The notes: generated from the letters alone by a model not told the origin. Positions 26,742-35,343 are shown, numbered from the stretch's first letter. The stretch is 56,887 nucleotides of DNA from Acidobacteriota bacterium (GCA_003225495.1 QIAJ01000091.1:1-56887), one strand, 5' to 3'. Numbers and translations are program-made.

Positions 26742-27128
26742 CTACATTTTCTCCGCAATCGTAATCGTGTAGCCATCCTGATCTTCGAAGGCGAATTCTT
26801 TCATGCCGTAGAACTGTTCGGTAACGGGCATGGAAATCTTCGCGCCTGCTTTCTCTACGCGGTCGAGAACCGCCCGCAAGCTGTCCACCTCCATGTAGAG
26901 GGTAAGGCTGGCTCCGATGGTTCCGGCCAGCCTGGGATACTCCTTGGCGACTACTTTCTGATCATTGAAGAAAATTTCGATCGTGCCGTTCGTGACCGAC
27001 GCGAACACGTAGGGCGGCTGTTCCGGAACAGTCATCCCCGTCTCTAGTTGAAGGACTTCGCGATAAAACTTCAGGCTGGCTTCAACACTGCGCACAACCA
27101 GGTTGGGCGTGAGTTTCTTGATTTGCAT
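26742..27128 (-). CDS. VOC (glyoxalase/bleomycin-resistance) superfamily protein
   Basis: AGGAGAG just upstream fixes the start at ATG 27128 (MQIKKLTPNLVVRSVEASLKF). The 128-aa product has the two beta-alpha-beta-beta-beta units of the vicinal oxygen chelate fold: TPNLVVRSVEASLKFYREVLQL, then LTLYMEVDSLRAVLDRVEKAGAK, and the closing GMKEFAFEDQDGYTITIAEK with the acidic ligand position. Members range from dioxygenases and lyases to antibiotic-binding proteins; nothing here points to one substrate. Confidence 0.9.
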   Translation of the reverse strand: MQIKKLTPNLVVRSVEASLKFYREVLQLETGMTVPEQPPYVFASVTNGTIEIFFNDQKVVAKEYPRLAGTIGASLTLYMEVDSLRAVLDRVEKAGAKISMPVTEQFYGMKEFAFEDQDGYTITIAEKM

Positions 27129-27459
27129 GTTCTCTCCTCTGAATAGAGGTGCGCCGGGCTGAAGGATGATGGCCAGCACACCTCGAAGTGTGCTCGCATC
27201 TCCTCCATCCACGATCTCTGCGAGGAAGAACGTAGGTAGGGACCCTCATTGTAGGTGGCGCTGACGAGTCAGCGCGCGGGCCCCGCGAGGTACGAGCAAG
27301 AGGATAACACAGAGAACTGCTCGCTTGTCTATCACCCCGTGTCGGGGTGTTCCCGCCAAGGCGGCGGATTGGGGCAGTACAATGCCAACCCGAAAATGCG
27401 AGCGCCCACTATCGCTTGAGCCTGTTGCGGCATCCAAAACGCACTTACGGAGGCCTATT
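27129..27459. other. Non-coding stretch with a palindrome, 331 bases
   Basis: No gene is seen. CACCCCG-TGT-CGGGGTG at 27333-27349 is a perfect 7-bp hairpin, followed by a GCC-AA-GGC mini-palindrome. These look like dispersed repeat material, not a terminator. Promoters for the divergent VOC and GlsB genes must lie here. Confidence 0.5.
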
Positions 27460-27711
27460 ATGCACTGGCTTTGGGTAATTTTGATTGGACTCGTGATCGG
27501 AGCAGTGGCGAAGCTCCTTATGCCGGGGAAAGATCCTGGCGGGTTCATTGTGACGATTCTCCTGGGCATTGGCGGATCAATAGTCGCGACCTGGCTCGGT
27601 CAGCTCGTCGGTTGGTATCAGCAGGGGGAATCGGCCGGTTTTCTGATGTCGGTTCTCGGGGCCGTCCTGTTGCTCGGTATTTATCATCTCGTAAAAGGGC
27701 GTACACCATGA
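27460..27711 (+). CDS. GlsB/YeaQ/YmgE family membrane protein (transglycosylase-associated protein)
   Basis: Start at ATG 27460 behind GGAGG; the longer frame upstream is not protein-like. The 83-aa protein is nearly all membrane: helix 1 MHWLWVILIGLVIGAVAKLL, the signature MPGKDPGGFIVTILLGIGGSIVATWLG, and a third helix SVLGAVLLLGIYHLV. These small glycine-rich proteins are stress-associated in many bacteria; the transglycosylase label is historical and there is no catalytic domain. Confidence 0.93.
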   Translation: MHWLWVILIGLVIGAVAKLLMPGKDPGGFIVTILLGIGGSIVATWLGQLVGWYQQGESAGFLMSVLGAVLLLGIYHLVKGRTP

Positions 27712-27910
27712 CCTCTACTGAAGTGTTCGCGTTCCTATTTCAGCTCATTGGGAATGGGCACCACACCAAAGGTTACTCGTTGTGTAGGGCGCATTACATA
27801 GTGTCGGGCGGGTTTGTATTGACACGGTAGGCGAAAGCCTTAATCATGGTGACTCCCCCTGCCAGAACTCCGCAGGCGATTGCGCCGTTGCGGAACGAGG
27901 AGGTGTTCTC

Positions 27911-28102
27911 ATGGCCAAGGACAACCTGCCTAATCCCGAAGACTGGCGCCAACTGGCGCAACAAATCCAGGAAGAGACCGATCCGGAGAAGATGATCGAA
28001 CTGGTGCGGGAACTTATTGCCAAATTCGACGAGGAAAAGTTGCGAAAGAGTCTGATGCCCTATCGGCGGACGCAACCCGGCCCGGGATTCACCAAACCCT
28101 AA
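27911..28102 (+). CDS. Small helical protein of the E-T-D-P-E-K type, 63 aa
   Basis: GAGGAGG at 27897-27903 gives a firm start. The product is one charged, helical unit: NPEDWRQLAQQIQEETDPEK followed by MIELVRELIAKFDEEKLRKS, with a basic Pro/Gly tail. The pattern W/L-[RK]-x-L, then E-[TL]-[DN]-P-x-K, then an amphipathic helix recurs in three other small proteins of this window (28099-28305, 38377-38639, 43784-44017). I recognise it as a recurrent small-protein type but know no function. Its stop overlaps the convergent neighbour by 4 nt. Confidence 0.75.
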   Translation: MAKDNLPNPEDWRQLAQQIQEETDPEKMIELVRELIAKFDEEKLRKSLMPYRRTQPGPGFTKP

Positions 28103-28305
28103 TTCGGGCGGCGTTCTTCCGGGTCGTCCTCAACGATGCGTGTCAGTTCTTCCAGAACAGCCCTGATTTTTCCTCGATCCGTCTCAAACATCAAACGCTT
28201 GACCAAGGCGCGAAGAGTTTGTAACTCGGCTTTTGAGAGTGGGTGAGTCCGTTGAGCAGCGACCACGGGTACGCTCCAATGTAGTCCACGATACCATTGG
28301 GGCAA
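28099..28305 (-). CDS. Small helical protein of the E-T-D type, up to 68 aa
   Basis: The frame contains SKAELQTLRALVKRLMFETD followed by RGKIRAVLEELTRIVEDDPE, matching the 43784-44017 product (LRVLIKRMLTETNPDKL) and more distantly the neighbouring convergent 27911 gene. The only listed start, TTG at 28305, has no good ribosome site, and the residues before about position 22 are not family-like, so the true start is probably an internal GTG or TTG. Convergent with and overlapping by 4 nt the 27911 gene; two members of one family end to end is notable. Confidence 0.55.
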   Translation of the reverse strand: MPQWYRGLHWSVPVVAAQRTHPLSKAELQTLRALVKRLMFETDRGKIRAVLEELTRIVEDDPEERRPN

Positions 28306-28425
28306 ATGCGTTGTCGTTACGGCAAATCCTGTACCGTAGAGCGATCACGGATGACTTCTCCGCACAGGCTGAATGGTGCGAGCCACCCACTGCTGGGGCG
28401 AAATTAGTAAAAGAATTGCCTTCAG

Positions 28426-30201
28426 CTAGTGTGCATCCGAGGGAGTTTCGGCTTTGTCATACATCTCATCGATAAGGGCTCGGTAACGATCTTCGATGCC
28501 GCGCCGGCGAACTTTCATGGAGTGAGTCAAGGTGCCGGCCGATGCGGAAAACTCTTCGGACACGAGCAGGACCCGTTTCAGCTTTTCAAAGCGCGCCAAG
28601 GACTTGTTCGATTCTTCAACAACTCTCTGGTAGAGCTCTTGAACCCTTGGGTTTGCGACTAGTGCTTGGCGCGACGCAAACACAATCTGGTTCGCGCGCG
28701 CCCAATCTTCAAGAACCGGAAAATGGGGCGAGATCAACACCGCTGGGAATTTGCGCCGGTCGCCGAGCACCACCGCGGTACCGATCAGCGGATTCAACTT
28801 CAACGAACTCTCGATCGGCTGGGGGGCGATGAATTTTCCACCAGAAGTCTTGATCAAATCTTTTTTTCGGTCAGTGATGGAGAGATATCCTTCGGCGTCG
28901 AGATTCCCGATGTCGCCGGTCTTGAACCAGCCGTCCACAAAAGCTTCCTGCGTCTCCTGGGGACGATTCCAATATCCCTTGAAGATCGACGGACCGCGCA
29001 CCAGGACTTCACCGTCGTCGGCAATTCGCACCTCCACGTTAGGAAGCGGCTTGCCGACGGTTCCAAGTTTGTGGGCGCGCGGAGTATTCACGGCAATCAC
29101 CGGCGAAGTTTCGGTCAGTCCGTATCCCTCATGAATCCTGATTCCGATATCGGCATACCATTCCGCGAGTTCGCGGCCGAGCGGAGCGCCCCCGGAAATG
29201 AACAGATCGGCCTTCCCGCCCATTCCGGCGCGCACTTTTGAGTAGAGGAGTCGGTCGGCCAGCGACCATGCAAGGGAGCCGGGACTGGTTCCAGCGAGAG
29301 TTTCGTCTCGATGCGCTCGGCCTACAGAGAGCGCCCAACGATAGATTGCACTCTTTGGAAAATCGGCAGTCTTAACAATCACCTGGCGCCGTATCTTTTC
29401 GTATACACGAGGAACGCCTACGAAAATCACCGGCTGAACTTCCGCCAGGACCTCCTCCAGTTTCGACATATCGGGACAATACGCGAGCGCAACACCGCGA
29501 TAGAGAAGCGCAAAGTCTACGTGTCGAGCCGTGACATGTGAGAGGGGAAGAAACGAAATGCTGACCTCGTCATCAGCGAGTCCAAATCCATCCAGAGAAC
29601 ACGAGATGTTAGAGGCCATGTTGCCATGGGTCAGCATGGCGCCCTTGGGGTTCCCAGTGGTGCCGGAGGTGTAGATAATCGTGGCCAGGTCGTCCGGAAG
29701 GATCGCCCGCGCGCGATTTTCGAAATCCACATCAGGCCTCGTCGGACCGTTCAGGAGTAACGGCTGCATCTGCACTGCATGAGCAGTATCGATCGCATCC
29801 ATCACAAGAACGTGCTCAACAGGTATTTGTTGCCGGACCGCCATTATCTTTTCCAATTGAGCCTGCGTCGAGACGGCGATGACGCGCGCGCCACTGTCAT
29901 TGAGAATGAAGGCAGTTTGTTCCGCGGTCTGCGTTGAATAGATAGGGACAGTAACCGCGCCCAGGCTCAGCGTTGCGAAGTCGGTCATCGTCCATTCAGG
30001 ACGATTTTCGCTCAGAATGGCGACTCGGTCGCTTTTGCGAATCCCCCACGAGTCGAGCACCCGAACCAGGCCGACGACATTGCGGTACAGTTCGGACGAT
30101 GAGATCGGTAGCCATCCAGGAGCCTTTCGCTGCATCATGACGCGATCGCGGGAACGCGAGCAAACAGCCAACAGGATGTCGTTCAGAGTTTCCAGGCTCA
30201 T
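28426..30201 (-). CDS. Long-chain fatty acid-CoA ligase (AMP-forming, FAA1/FadD15 type)
   Basis: The 591-aa protein activates fatty acids to acyl-AMP and then acyl-CoA. Motifs in order: the P-loop-like IIYTSGTTGNPKGAMLTHGN, the adenine-binding HEGYGLTETSPV, FKTGDIGNLDAEGYLSITDRKKD with the hinge, and the C-terminal Lys region SGGKFIAPQPIE. The shape of the N-terminal lid and the SDRVAILSENRPEW start are those of the long-chain family found in actinobacteria and acidobacteria. It is divergent from the selenoprotein-like peroxiredoxin gene with about 150 bases between starts. Confidence 0.95.
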   Translation of the reverse strand: MSLETLNDILLAVCSRSRDRVMMQRKAPGWLPISSSELYRNVVGLVRVLDSWGIRKSDRVAILSENRPEWTMTDFATLSLGAVTVPIYSTQTAEQTAFILNDSGARVIAVSTQAQLEKIMAVRQQIPVEHVLVMDAIDTAHAVQMQPLLLNGPTRPDVDFENRARAILPDDLATIIYTSGTTGNPKGAMLTHGNMASNISCSLDGFGLADDEVSISFLPLSHVTARHVDFALLYRGVALAYCPDMSKLEEVLAEVQPVIFVGVPRVYEKIRRQVIVKTADFPKSAIYRWALSVGRAHRDETLAGTSPGSLAWSLADRLLYSKVRAGMGGKADLFISGGAPLGRELAEWYADIGIRIHEGYGLTETSPVIAVNTPRAHKLGTVGKPLPNVEVRIADDGEVLVRGPSIFKGYWNRPQETQEAFVDGWFKTGDIGNLDAEGYLSITDRKKDLIKTSGGKFIAPQPIESSLKLNPLIGTAVVLGDRRKFPAVLISPHFPVLEDWARANQIVFASRQALVANPRVQELYQRVVEESNKSLARFEKLKRVLLVSEEFSASAGTLTHSMKVRRRGIEDRYRALIDEMYDKAETPSDAH

Positions 30202-30352
30202 CCGAAAATTCTTGGTCCGCTGTCATTGTACAGAGCGAGGTTGGGTCCGCAGCCCGAAACTGTCAGATGATAGGAACGCAAGGCCAGCGACGAATTACTT
30301 TGACCTCTGCGAAGCATCCAAGTTAGCCTAAGCAAATGTGGGGTGGTTTGCA

Positions 30353-30928
30353 ATGAAGCAGAAGACGATGGTGACGATCATGGGCGCGTGGTTGCTGACA
30401 GCGATGCTGGTGTCGTCAGTTCTTGTTCAGCCGCTCAGGGCTGAAAATCCTTCGGGTCCTATGAAGCTCAAAGTCGGCGACCAGGCGCCCGATTTCAAAC
30501 TTCAATATTTTGATGGGCACGATCTCAAAGATGTTTCTCTGGAACAGTACCGGGGAAAGAAAAACGTCGTGCTGGCGTTTTATATTTTTGCCTTCACCGG
30601 TGGTTGAACGGCACAAATGAAGGCCTTCCAGCAGAGTCTGCAAAAGCTGGAAGCCGCCGACACCCAGGTTCTGGGTGTGAGCATGGACAGTCCCTTCGCC
30701 AACAAGGCTTTTGCCGACTCGATCGGCGTAACCTTCCCGCTTCTGAGTGATTGGGGCGGGGACATCACGCGCCAATACGGCGTATACCTCGACAAGTACA
30801 AAGCCGCCCGACGGATCAACTTCCTGATTGGCAAAGATGGAAAGATCTTGGAAGAACAGTTGGACAGCGCAGCCATTGATCCGACGAAGATTGTGGATGC
30901 GTGCGAGCGGAAAAAAATAAACCGGTAA
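30353..30928 (+). CDS. Exported peroxiredoxin (AhpC/TSA fold) with TGA at the peroxidatic position: putative selenoprotein
   Basis: Read through one TGA (30605-30607), the frame gives a single 191-aa peroxiredoxin. It has a signal peptide (residues 1-30, ending PLRA), then LKVGDQAPDFKL, VVLAFYIFAFTGG-U-TAQMKAF, LGVSMDSPFANKAFADSIGV, FPLLSDWGGDITRQYGVY, and RINFLIGKDGKILEEQ. The TGA falls at residue 85, exactly where thioredoxin-fold peroxidases have the TxxC peroxidatic Cys. Both halves are in the same frame and well conserved, with a SECIS-like hairpin just downstream. Selenocysteine is therefore the best reading; the alternative is a nonsense mutation in a Cys enzyme. A single Cys near the C-terminus (DACERKK) might resolve. 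Start ATG 30353 follows GGGGTGG; an in-frame GTG lies at 30338. It should reduce hydroperoxides in the periplasm. Confidence 0.85.
30622..30655 (+). promoter_or_regulatory. Candidate bacterial SECIS element (SelB-binding hairpin)
   Basis: CTTCCAGC (30625-30632) pairs with GCTGGAAG (30646-30653), extended by GG/CC past a bulged C. Within the loop, GCAG-AGT-CTGC can form the apical part, closely resembling the GCAGGTCTGC apex of the E. coli fdhF element. The apical loop starts 28 nt after the TGA and has a G among its first two bases, as bacterial SECIS elements need. Confidence 0.65.
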
Positions 30929-31062
30929 TCTGGCGCGAAGTTGAAACTAGCGCCCGTTTAGCACCTCGCGCGAGTGAGAGTAAAGGCAGCTGTTTTGTGG
31001 CATCGGTCGCGATTATCCGATCGGTCGTTTGACCCTCCACCACCGCACTGATATGATTTTTC

Positions 31063-31139
<77 letters not shown>

Positions 31140-31206
31140 ACCTTTTCAATCGGTTACGTCCTTTCGGTACAGCCCATCCGCTCACAATTGACTCACAAAG
31201 CCTTCG

Positions 31207-31710
31207 CTATGCGGTCGCCGTCGCTACAATCGGTTCACTTAAAAGCATTTGTTCAACAATTCTGGCGTTTGCCGCTCTCTTCTGCTCAGACACTGCCTGG
31301 GTGTAAATCTGCAAGGTGGTCTGCACATTCGAGTGCCGTAGAAGTTCCTGTTGCACTTTGATGTCAGTACCGTTTGCCTGTAACAGAGTGGAGTAGGAGT
31401 GTCGCAGACTGGGGCAGCTGATTAGTTTCGTGATCTTCGCTCGTACCGCAGCAGGTTTCACGACTTTCGTCAGCAGACTGTCAGGCCAGCATGGTTCGGC
31501 ACCATCCTCGTACTCGCTGGCGAAAACCCAGTCAGAGTCTGCCCTGTACGGTGTTTTTATGCGCCAATGCTCTAGAACCCTGATGAGTTCAGGTGCGAGT
31601 GGTACTGGCTTGTGACGTCCATTGTCTTAAGTGTTGCCGGCGTGATTGTTGACCACGCCACGCTGAACTGTGAGGCTCTGATCTGCCCAATTGAAATCCG
31701 ACCACTTCAG
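31207..31710 (-). pseudogene. Decayed tyrosine recombinase (phage integrase family), C-terminal catalytic domain
   Basis: On the minus strand one frame reads LKWSDFNWADQSLTVQRGVV, then an in-frame TAA at 31627-31629. It continues DNGRHKPVPLAPELIRVLEHW, DSDWVFASEYEDG, SLRHSYSTLLQANGTD and VQQELLRHSNVQTTLQIYTQ. These are the conserved integrase segments, including the Arg-x-x-His box and the nucleophilic Tyr in QIYTQ. The core-binding N-terminal domain is missing, an internal stop is present, and the usual GWHSLRH is changed to SCPSLRH, so the enzyme is dead. It points towards the adjacent tRNA-fMet gene, the usual arrangement for an element integrated at a tRNA. No matching att repeat is seen. 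Confidence 0.85.
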
Positions 31711-31937
31711 GGAAATTGTGAATGCGAATCGCCAGTTTACGATCGTCTTCTCACGCATGATGAATGGGTGGGCAATAATCGATTCTTTGAGAAGAGTCAG
31801 CTACGCAGGGATACCGTATGCAAAACACGTAGTCGCGGCACAGGATAGATCACTCGTTGCCGCACTCATTTCCTCAGGAGACTTGGAGAAATTGGTCATT
31901 GGCATCAAAGATGAAGGTGACTATTCTCCGCTGCGCC

Positions 31938-33587
31938 TTAGACAGTCAGAGGAATGCTTGGCAGGAACATGGGTTTCTGGCGGGCCTTGGTCAGTTGCTC
32001 GAACGCATGGGCGATCTTGAGCAGCGACGGTTCGCTCCACGCGCGACCGAAGAATGAGATGCCGACCGGCAGGCCGTAGAGAAATCCTCCGGTTACATTG
32101 ATGTTGGGATAGCCTGCGACCGCAGCCGTGTTGGAACTGCCGCCCGACGAGTGATCGCCATTGATGAGATCGGTCAGCCATGCGGGCCCACCGGTAGGTG
32201 CGACCAGCGCGTCCAGTTTGAACTTGTCCATGACGAAGTCAATGCCATCGGCGCGCGTCAGCTTGCGATTGTTCGCCAGTGCATCGAGATATTCTTTCGT
32301 CGTGAGAGGCCCTTTCTCCTGCGACTTCAGGAAAAGATCCTGTCCGAAGTAAGACATTTCTTTCGTTTTGTTTTTCTCGTTGAAGTCGATGACATCTTTC
32401 AGGGACTTTACGGGGGCAGTATCGCCGAGGCGTGCGAAGTAGGCAGCGAGATCGGCTTTCAGTTCGTACATGAAGACCAGCAGTTCGGTGTCGTCAAATT
32501 TTCCGATCGTCGGGATGTCGGCAGGATCGGTAATCTCAGCGCCTGCGCGCTTCATCTCGTCAATCAGATTGTTCATAAGCTGATCGACGGCGTCGTTGAA
32601 TCCGAAATATTTCCGCACTACGCCGATGCGCGCACCTTTCAATCCATTTGGATCGAGAAACTTTGTGTAGTCGGACTCAATCTTGCCTGCACTGGCGGAG
32701 GTGGCTTTATCGTCCGTGTCGGCACCGGCCATTGCACCGAGCAGGATTGCGACATCGCGCACCGTGCGCGCCATCGGCCCGGAAGTATCCTGGCTGTGAG
32801 AAATTGGGATTATTCCGGTGCGGCTGACGAGGCCAACAGTCGGCTTCATACCAACCAGTCCATTCGCAGACGAAGGGCATACCACGGAGCCATCCGTTTC
32901 GGTGCCAACTCCCGCAGCACACAAGTTTGCCGAGACCGCGGCGCCTGTTCCCGAACTGGATCCGCACGGATTGCGATCGAGTGCGTAAGGGTTGCGCGTA
33001 AGTCCGCCGCGCCCGGACCAGCCACTGGTCGAATGAGAGCTGCGAATGTTGGCCCACTCGCTGAGGTTGGTCTTGCCGAGAATCACCGCGCCCGCCCTGC
33101 GCAGTTGCGCGGCAACGAATGCGTCGCTCGGAGGAGTCGAGCCCAGCAGTGCCAGCGATCCGGCCGTTGTGTTCATGCGGTCGGCGGTATCGATGTTGTC
33201 CTTGATGAGAAGAGGGATTCCGTGAAGCGGTCCGCGCGGTCCTTTTTCTTTACGTTCGCGGTCAAGCCCCTCGGCAATTTCGAGAGCTTCTGGATTGACC
33301 TCAATGACGCTGTTGATCCGAGGGCCGCCCTTGTCGATTTCCTGGATGCGAGCGAGGTATTTTTCGGTAAGACTGCGCGAAGAATATTTGCCCGCCTGCG
33401 TTGCTTGTTGGAGGTCGTCGATGGTGAGCTCGTCAAGTTCGAACTCGCGTGCAATTACGTCCGAACTCGGCGACTGGTCGGCCACACGGGCTGCGCCCAA
33501 TGCGGGATAAGCGATCGAGGCAGCGGTGGTGACGAGTCCGGCGCGCAGGAAATTGCGGCGGGAATTCGAGGGGGAGTTCTTAGACAT
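31938..33587 (-). CDS. Tat-exported amidase (amidase signature family)
   Basis: From ATG 33587 the 549-aa protein begins with a twin-arginine signal (NSRRNFLRAGLVTTAAS). The amidase-signature catalytic triad is visible: Lys129 in PLLIKDNID, the cis-Ser in NPCGSSSGTGAAVSA (about 210-211), and Ser234 in GVGTETDGSVVCPSS. Enzymes of this family hydrolyse amides, N-acyl amino acids or peptidyl amides; a Tat-exported form acts in the periplasm on an unknown substrate. The frame continues upstream to 33737 through the antisense of tRNA-Gly, which is not coding. Confidence 0.93.
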   Translation of the reverse strand: MSKNSPSNSRRNFLRAGLVTTAASIAYPALGAARVADQSPSSDVIAREFELDELTIDDLQQATQAGKYSSRSLTEKYLARIQEIDKGGPRINSVIEVNPEALEIAEGLDRERKEKGPRGPLHGIPLLIKDNIDTADRMNTTAGSLALLGSTPPSDAFVAAQLRRAGAVILGKTNLSEWANIRSSHSTSGWSGRGGLTRNPYALDRNPCGSSSGTGAAVSANLCAAGVGTETDGSVVCPSSANGLVGMKPTVGLVSRTGIIPISHSQDTSGPMARTVRDVAILLGAMAGADTDDKATSASAGKIESDYTKFLDPNGLKGARIGVVRKYFGFNDAVDQLMNNLIDEMKRAGAEITDPADIPTIGKFDDTELLVFMYELKADLAAYFARLGDTAPVKSLKDVIDFNEKNKTKEMSYFGQDLFLKSQEKGPLTTKEYLDALANNRKLTRADGIDFVMDKFKLDALVAPTGGPAWLTDLINGDHSSGGSSNTAAVAGYPNINVTGGFLYGLPVGISFFGRAWSEPSLLKIAHAFEQLTKARQKPMFLPSIPLTV

Positions 33588-33704
33588 CGACGCTCCTGAA
33601 GATTGCGAATGCAGTGCTGAGCGTGCAATCTTACGAGAGAGGTTGCGGCGATGGCAAACAATTGTTGCACACGACAATGTAATAAGGGACTGCAGAAGGA
33701 AGAA

Positions 33705-33779
33705 TGGAGCGGGAGACGGGGATCGAACCCGTGACATCCAGCTTGGGAAGCTGGCGTTCTACCGCTGAACTACTCCCGC
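33705..33779 (-). tRNA. tRNA-Gly (CCC)
   Basis: Minus-strand cloverleaf: acceptor GCGGGAG/CTCCCGC, D-arm GTTC-AGCGGTA-GAAC, anticodon stem-loop CCAGC-TTCCCAA-GCTGG with anticodon CCC, T-arm ACGGG-TTCGATC-CCCGT, discriminator T and encoded CCA. It lies 117 bases upstream of the amidase start in the same direction. Confidence 0.95.
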
Positions 33780-33846
33780 ATCAACCGCTTTAGACTACCA
33801 CTCGATATCGAGGTAGGCAACGCAGGGTGGATCCGGAGGGCGCAGG

Positions 33847-33987
33847 TTACCTTCCTGCGGATGCAGAGGACGAACTCTTCATCTGCATAACGCCGATACC
33901 CAGCCCACCGATAGCGACGGCAAGAATCCCCAGCAGGATCAACACGGGAATTTTTTCGATGAGAGAAGTCCGGAATTCCTGTTTCAT
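33847..33987 (-). CDS. Small single-span membrane protein, 46 aa
   Basis: ATG 33987 (MKQEFRTSLIEKIP) is preceded by GGGGGCG. One transmembrane helix (VLILLGILAVAIGGLGIGVM) is followed by a short polar Ser/Ala tail. A longer in-frame start at 34134 exists but that extension looks non-coding. No family recognised; small one-helix proteins of this kind are common in acidobacterial genomes. Confidence 0.5.
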   Translation of the reverse strand: MKQEFRTSLIEKIPVLILLGILAVAIGGLGIGVMQMKSSSSASAGR

Positions 33988-34207
33988 CACGCCCCCAGTC
34001 ACACGTTTTCCAACCATCAGTCTAGCATTCGCGATTCCATCCGCCGCCTCTGTGCGTTCCCGCAAGCTGTTGAAGTGGCTGAATGGAGAGAGAAGCGCAG
34101 ATCGGCGGCCGCTGGCTTGTGAACAGTTTTTCACTTACGAGAGTGCATCCGGTCGACGAAAACGCCTTTGCCACCCTATGATGAAATGAGATTGTTTGAG
34201 GTCTTCG

Positions 34208-34465
34208 ATGACAGAACCTACCTATGAAGAGTTGAAAGCGCGCCTGGCGACACTTGAGAAACAGGCGGACAAGAAACGCAGCGGAACGCTGGAATTCCGC
34301 GTCGGCGAGAAGGGCGGCGTCAGCGTGTACGGTCTGGGACGATTTCCTGTGACCCTCTATTACGAGCAGTGGAACCGGCTGCTGGATGCCTCTCCTGACC
34401 TGAAGAACTTCCTCGAAGAAAACAAAAGCAAGCTGAAGTTGAAGGACAGCTCAGGGCAAGATTGA
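34208..34465 (+). CDS. Conserved small protein of unknown function, 85 aa
   Basis: It begins with a short coiled-coil (MTEPTYEELKARLATLEKQ) and continues with a compact beta-rich unit, LEFRVGEKGGVSVYGLGRFP, VTLYYEQWNRLLDAS, and a charged Lys-rich tail. The VSVYGLGRFPVTLYYEQW portion has the look of a conserved fold but I know no assigned function. GAGG lies upstream of the ATG. The alpha/beta hydrolase gene starts 3 nt after its stop, so the two are one operon. Confidence 0.75.
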   Translation: MTEPTYEELKARLATLEKQADKKRSGTLEFRVGEKGGVSVYGLGRFPVTLYYEQWNRLLDASPDLKNFLEENKSKLKLKDSSGQD

Positions 34466-34468
34466 AGC

Positions 34469-35239
34469 GTGTCTGCCGAAGACATCCTCAGCCAGCCGCA
34501 GCCGCCGCCGGATCAGCGGGTGGCATATGGCAGCGATCCCAACCAGTTTCTCGAAGTGCGCTTGCCGTCCGGCAAAGGGCCGCACCCCGTTCTGCTAAAT
34601 ATTCACGGTGGCTTCTGGCGCGCCAAGTATGGCCTCGCGCATGCCGGACATCTTTGCGAAGCGCTGCGCGGAGCGGGTGCGGCAGTTTTCAATATCGAAT
34701 ACCGCCGAGTCGGCAATGACGGCGGAGGCTGGCCGGGCACTTTCGCGGATATCCGCGCAGCATACGCCTACGTACGTCAGGAGTACTCCCGATTCCATCT
34801 CGATGTAAAACGCCTGGCGGCGATGGGACACTCCGCCGGCGGACAATTGGCACTGTGCCTGGCTGCGCATGAGAGCTCTCTCTCACAAGCGATCTCGCTC
34901 GCGGGAGTTGTGGATTTGAAGAAGGCGTTCGCTCTGCACTTGAGCAACGACGCGGTCGTGGAATTTTTGGGAGGCAAGCCCAGCGAAGTGCCCGAACATT
35001 ATCGCGAGGCTGATCCGATGGAGTTCAGCGTTGCCCGCTCGCGGCAGTGGCTGCTGCACGGCGCTGACGATGACACGGTGCCGCCCGCGTTCAGTCGAGA
35101 GTACGCCGAACAAAAGAAAAAACGTGGGGAGCGAGTTGAGTTGGTCGAGATCGCAAACGCCGGCCACTATGATCTGATTGATCCGCGCTCAGAAGCATTC
35201 AAAAAGGTGAAAGCCGCGGTCTTTTCCGCCCTGGGCTGA
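34469..35239 (+). CDS. Alpha/beta hydrolase (BD-FAE/hormone-sensitive lipase-like esterase)
   Basis: A 256-aa cytoplasmic esterase from GTG 34469. The oxyanion-hole motif HGGFW (46-50), the nucleophile elbow GHSAGG (Ser122), the acid in HGADDDTVPP, and His233 in NAGHYDLID are all in place. The EYRRVGNDGGGWPGTFADI segment is characteristic of carboxylesterases related to kynurenine formamidase and feruloyl esterase. Native ester or amide substrate unknown. Co-transcribed with the 85-aa protein gene. Confidence 0.92.
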   Translation: MSAEDILSQPQPPPDQRVAYGSDPNQFLEVRLPSGKGPHPVLLNIHGGFWRAKYGLAHAGHLCEALRGAGAAVFNIEYRRVGNDGGGWPGTFADIRAAYAYVRQEYSRFHLDVKRLAAMGHSAGGQLALCLAAHESSLSQAISLAGVVDLKKAFALHLSNDAVVEFLGGKPSEVPEHYREADPMEFSVARSRQWLLHGADDDTVPPAFSREYAEQKKKRGERVELVEIANAGHYDLIDPRSEAFKKVKAAVFSALG

Positions 35240-35343
35240 CGGTTTGCCGCGCCGTTACGGCGGTAATTAGGCCTCCGGAACGATCCCTTCTAGAATTTTC
35301 CCATAACCTCGAAGTTTTTTTGGCCGATCGCGGAGTTGCCGTC

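Noticed and set aside
30353-30607. Peroxiredoxin read as a pseudogene broken by a nonsense mutation
   Set aside because: The stop is TGA, falls exactly on the catalytic cysteine, the rest is undamaged, and a SECIS-like hairpin follows; a random nonsense mutation would rarely meet all four. Kept as the alternative hypothesis.
31691-32020. Plus-strand 109-aa frame with VVAAQDRSLVAALISSGDLEK
   Set aside because: Partly protein-like, but it crosses the integrase remnant and the amidase 3' end antisense and has no ribosome site; could be another decayed fragment, not called.
32151-33599. 482-aa plus-strand open frame
   Set aside because: Antisense to the amidase, with Arg/Val-rich low-quality sequence and no motifs; GC-rich codon bias keeps it open.
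33526-33768. Plus-strand frame ending GDGDRTRDIQLGKLAFYR
   Set aside because: Antisense of tRNA-Gly joined to antisense of the amidase start; a known false protein type.
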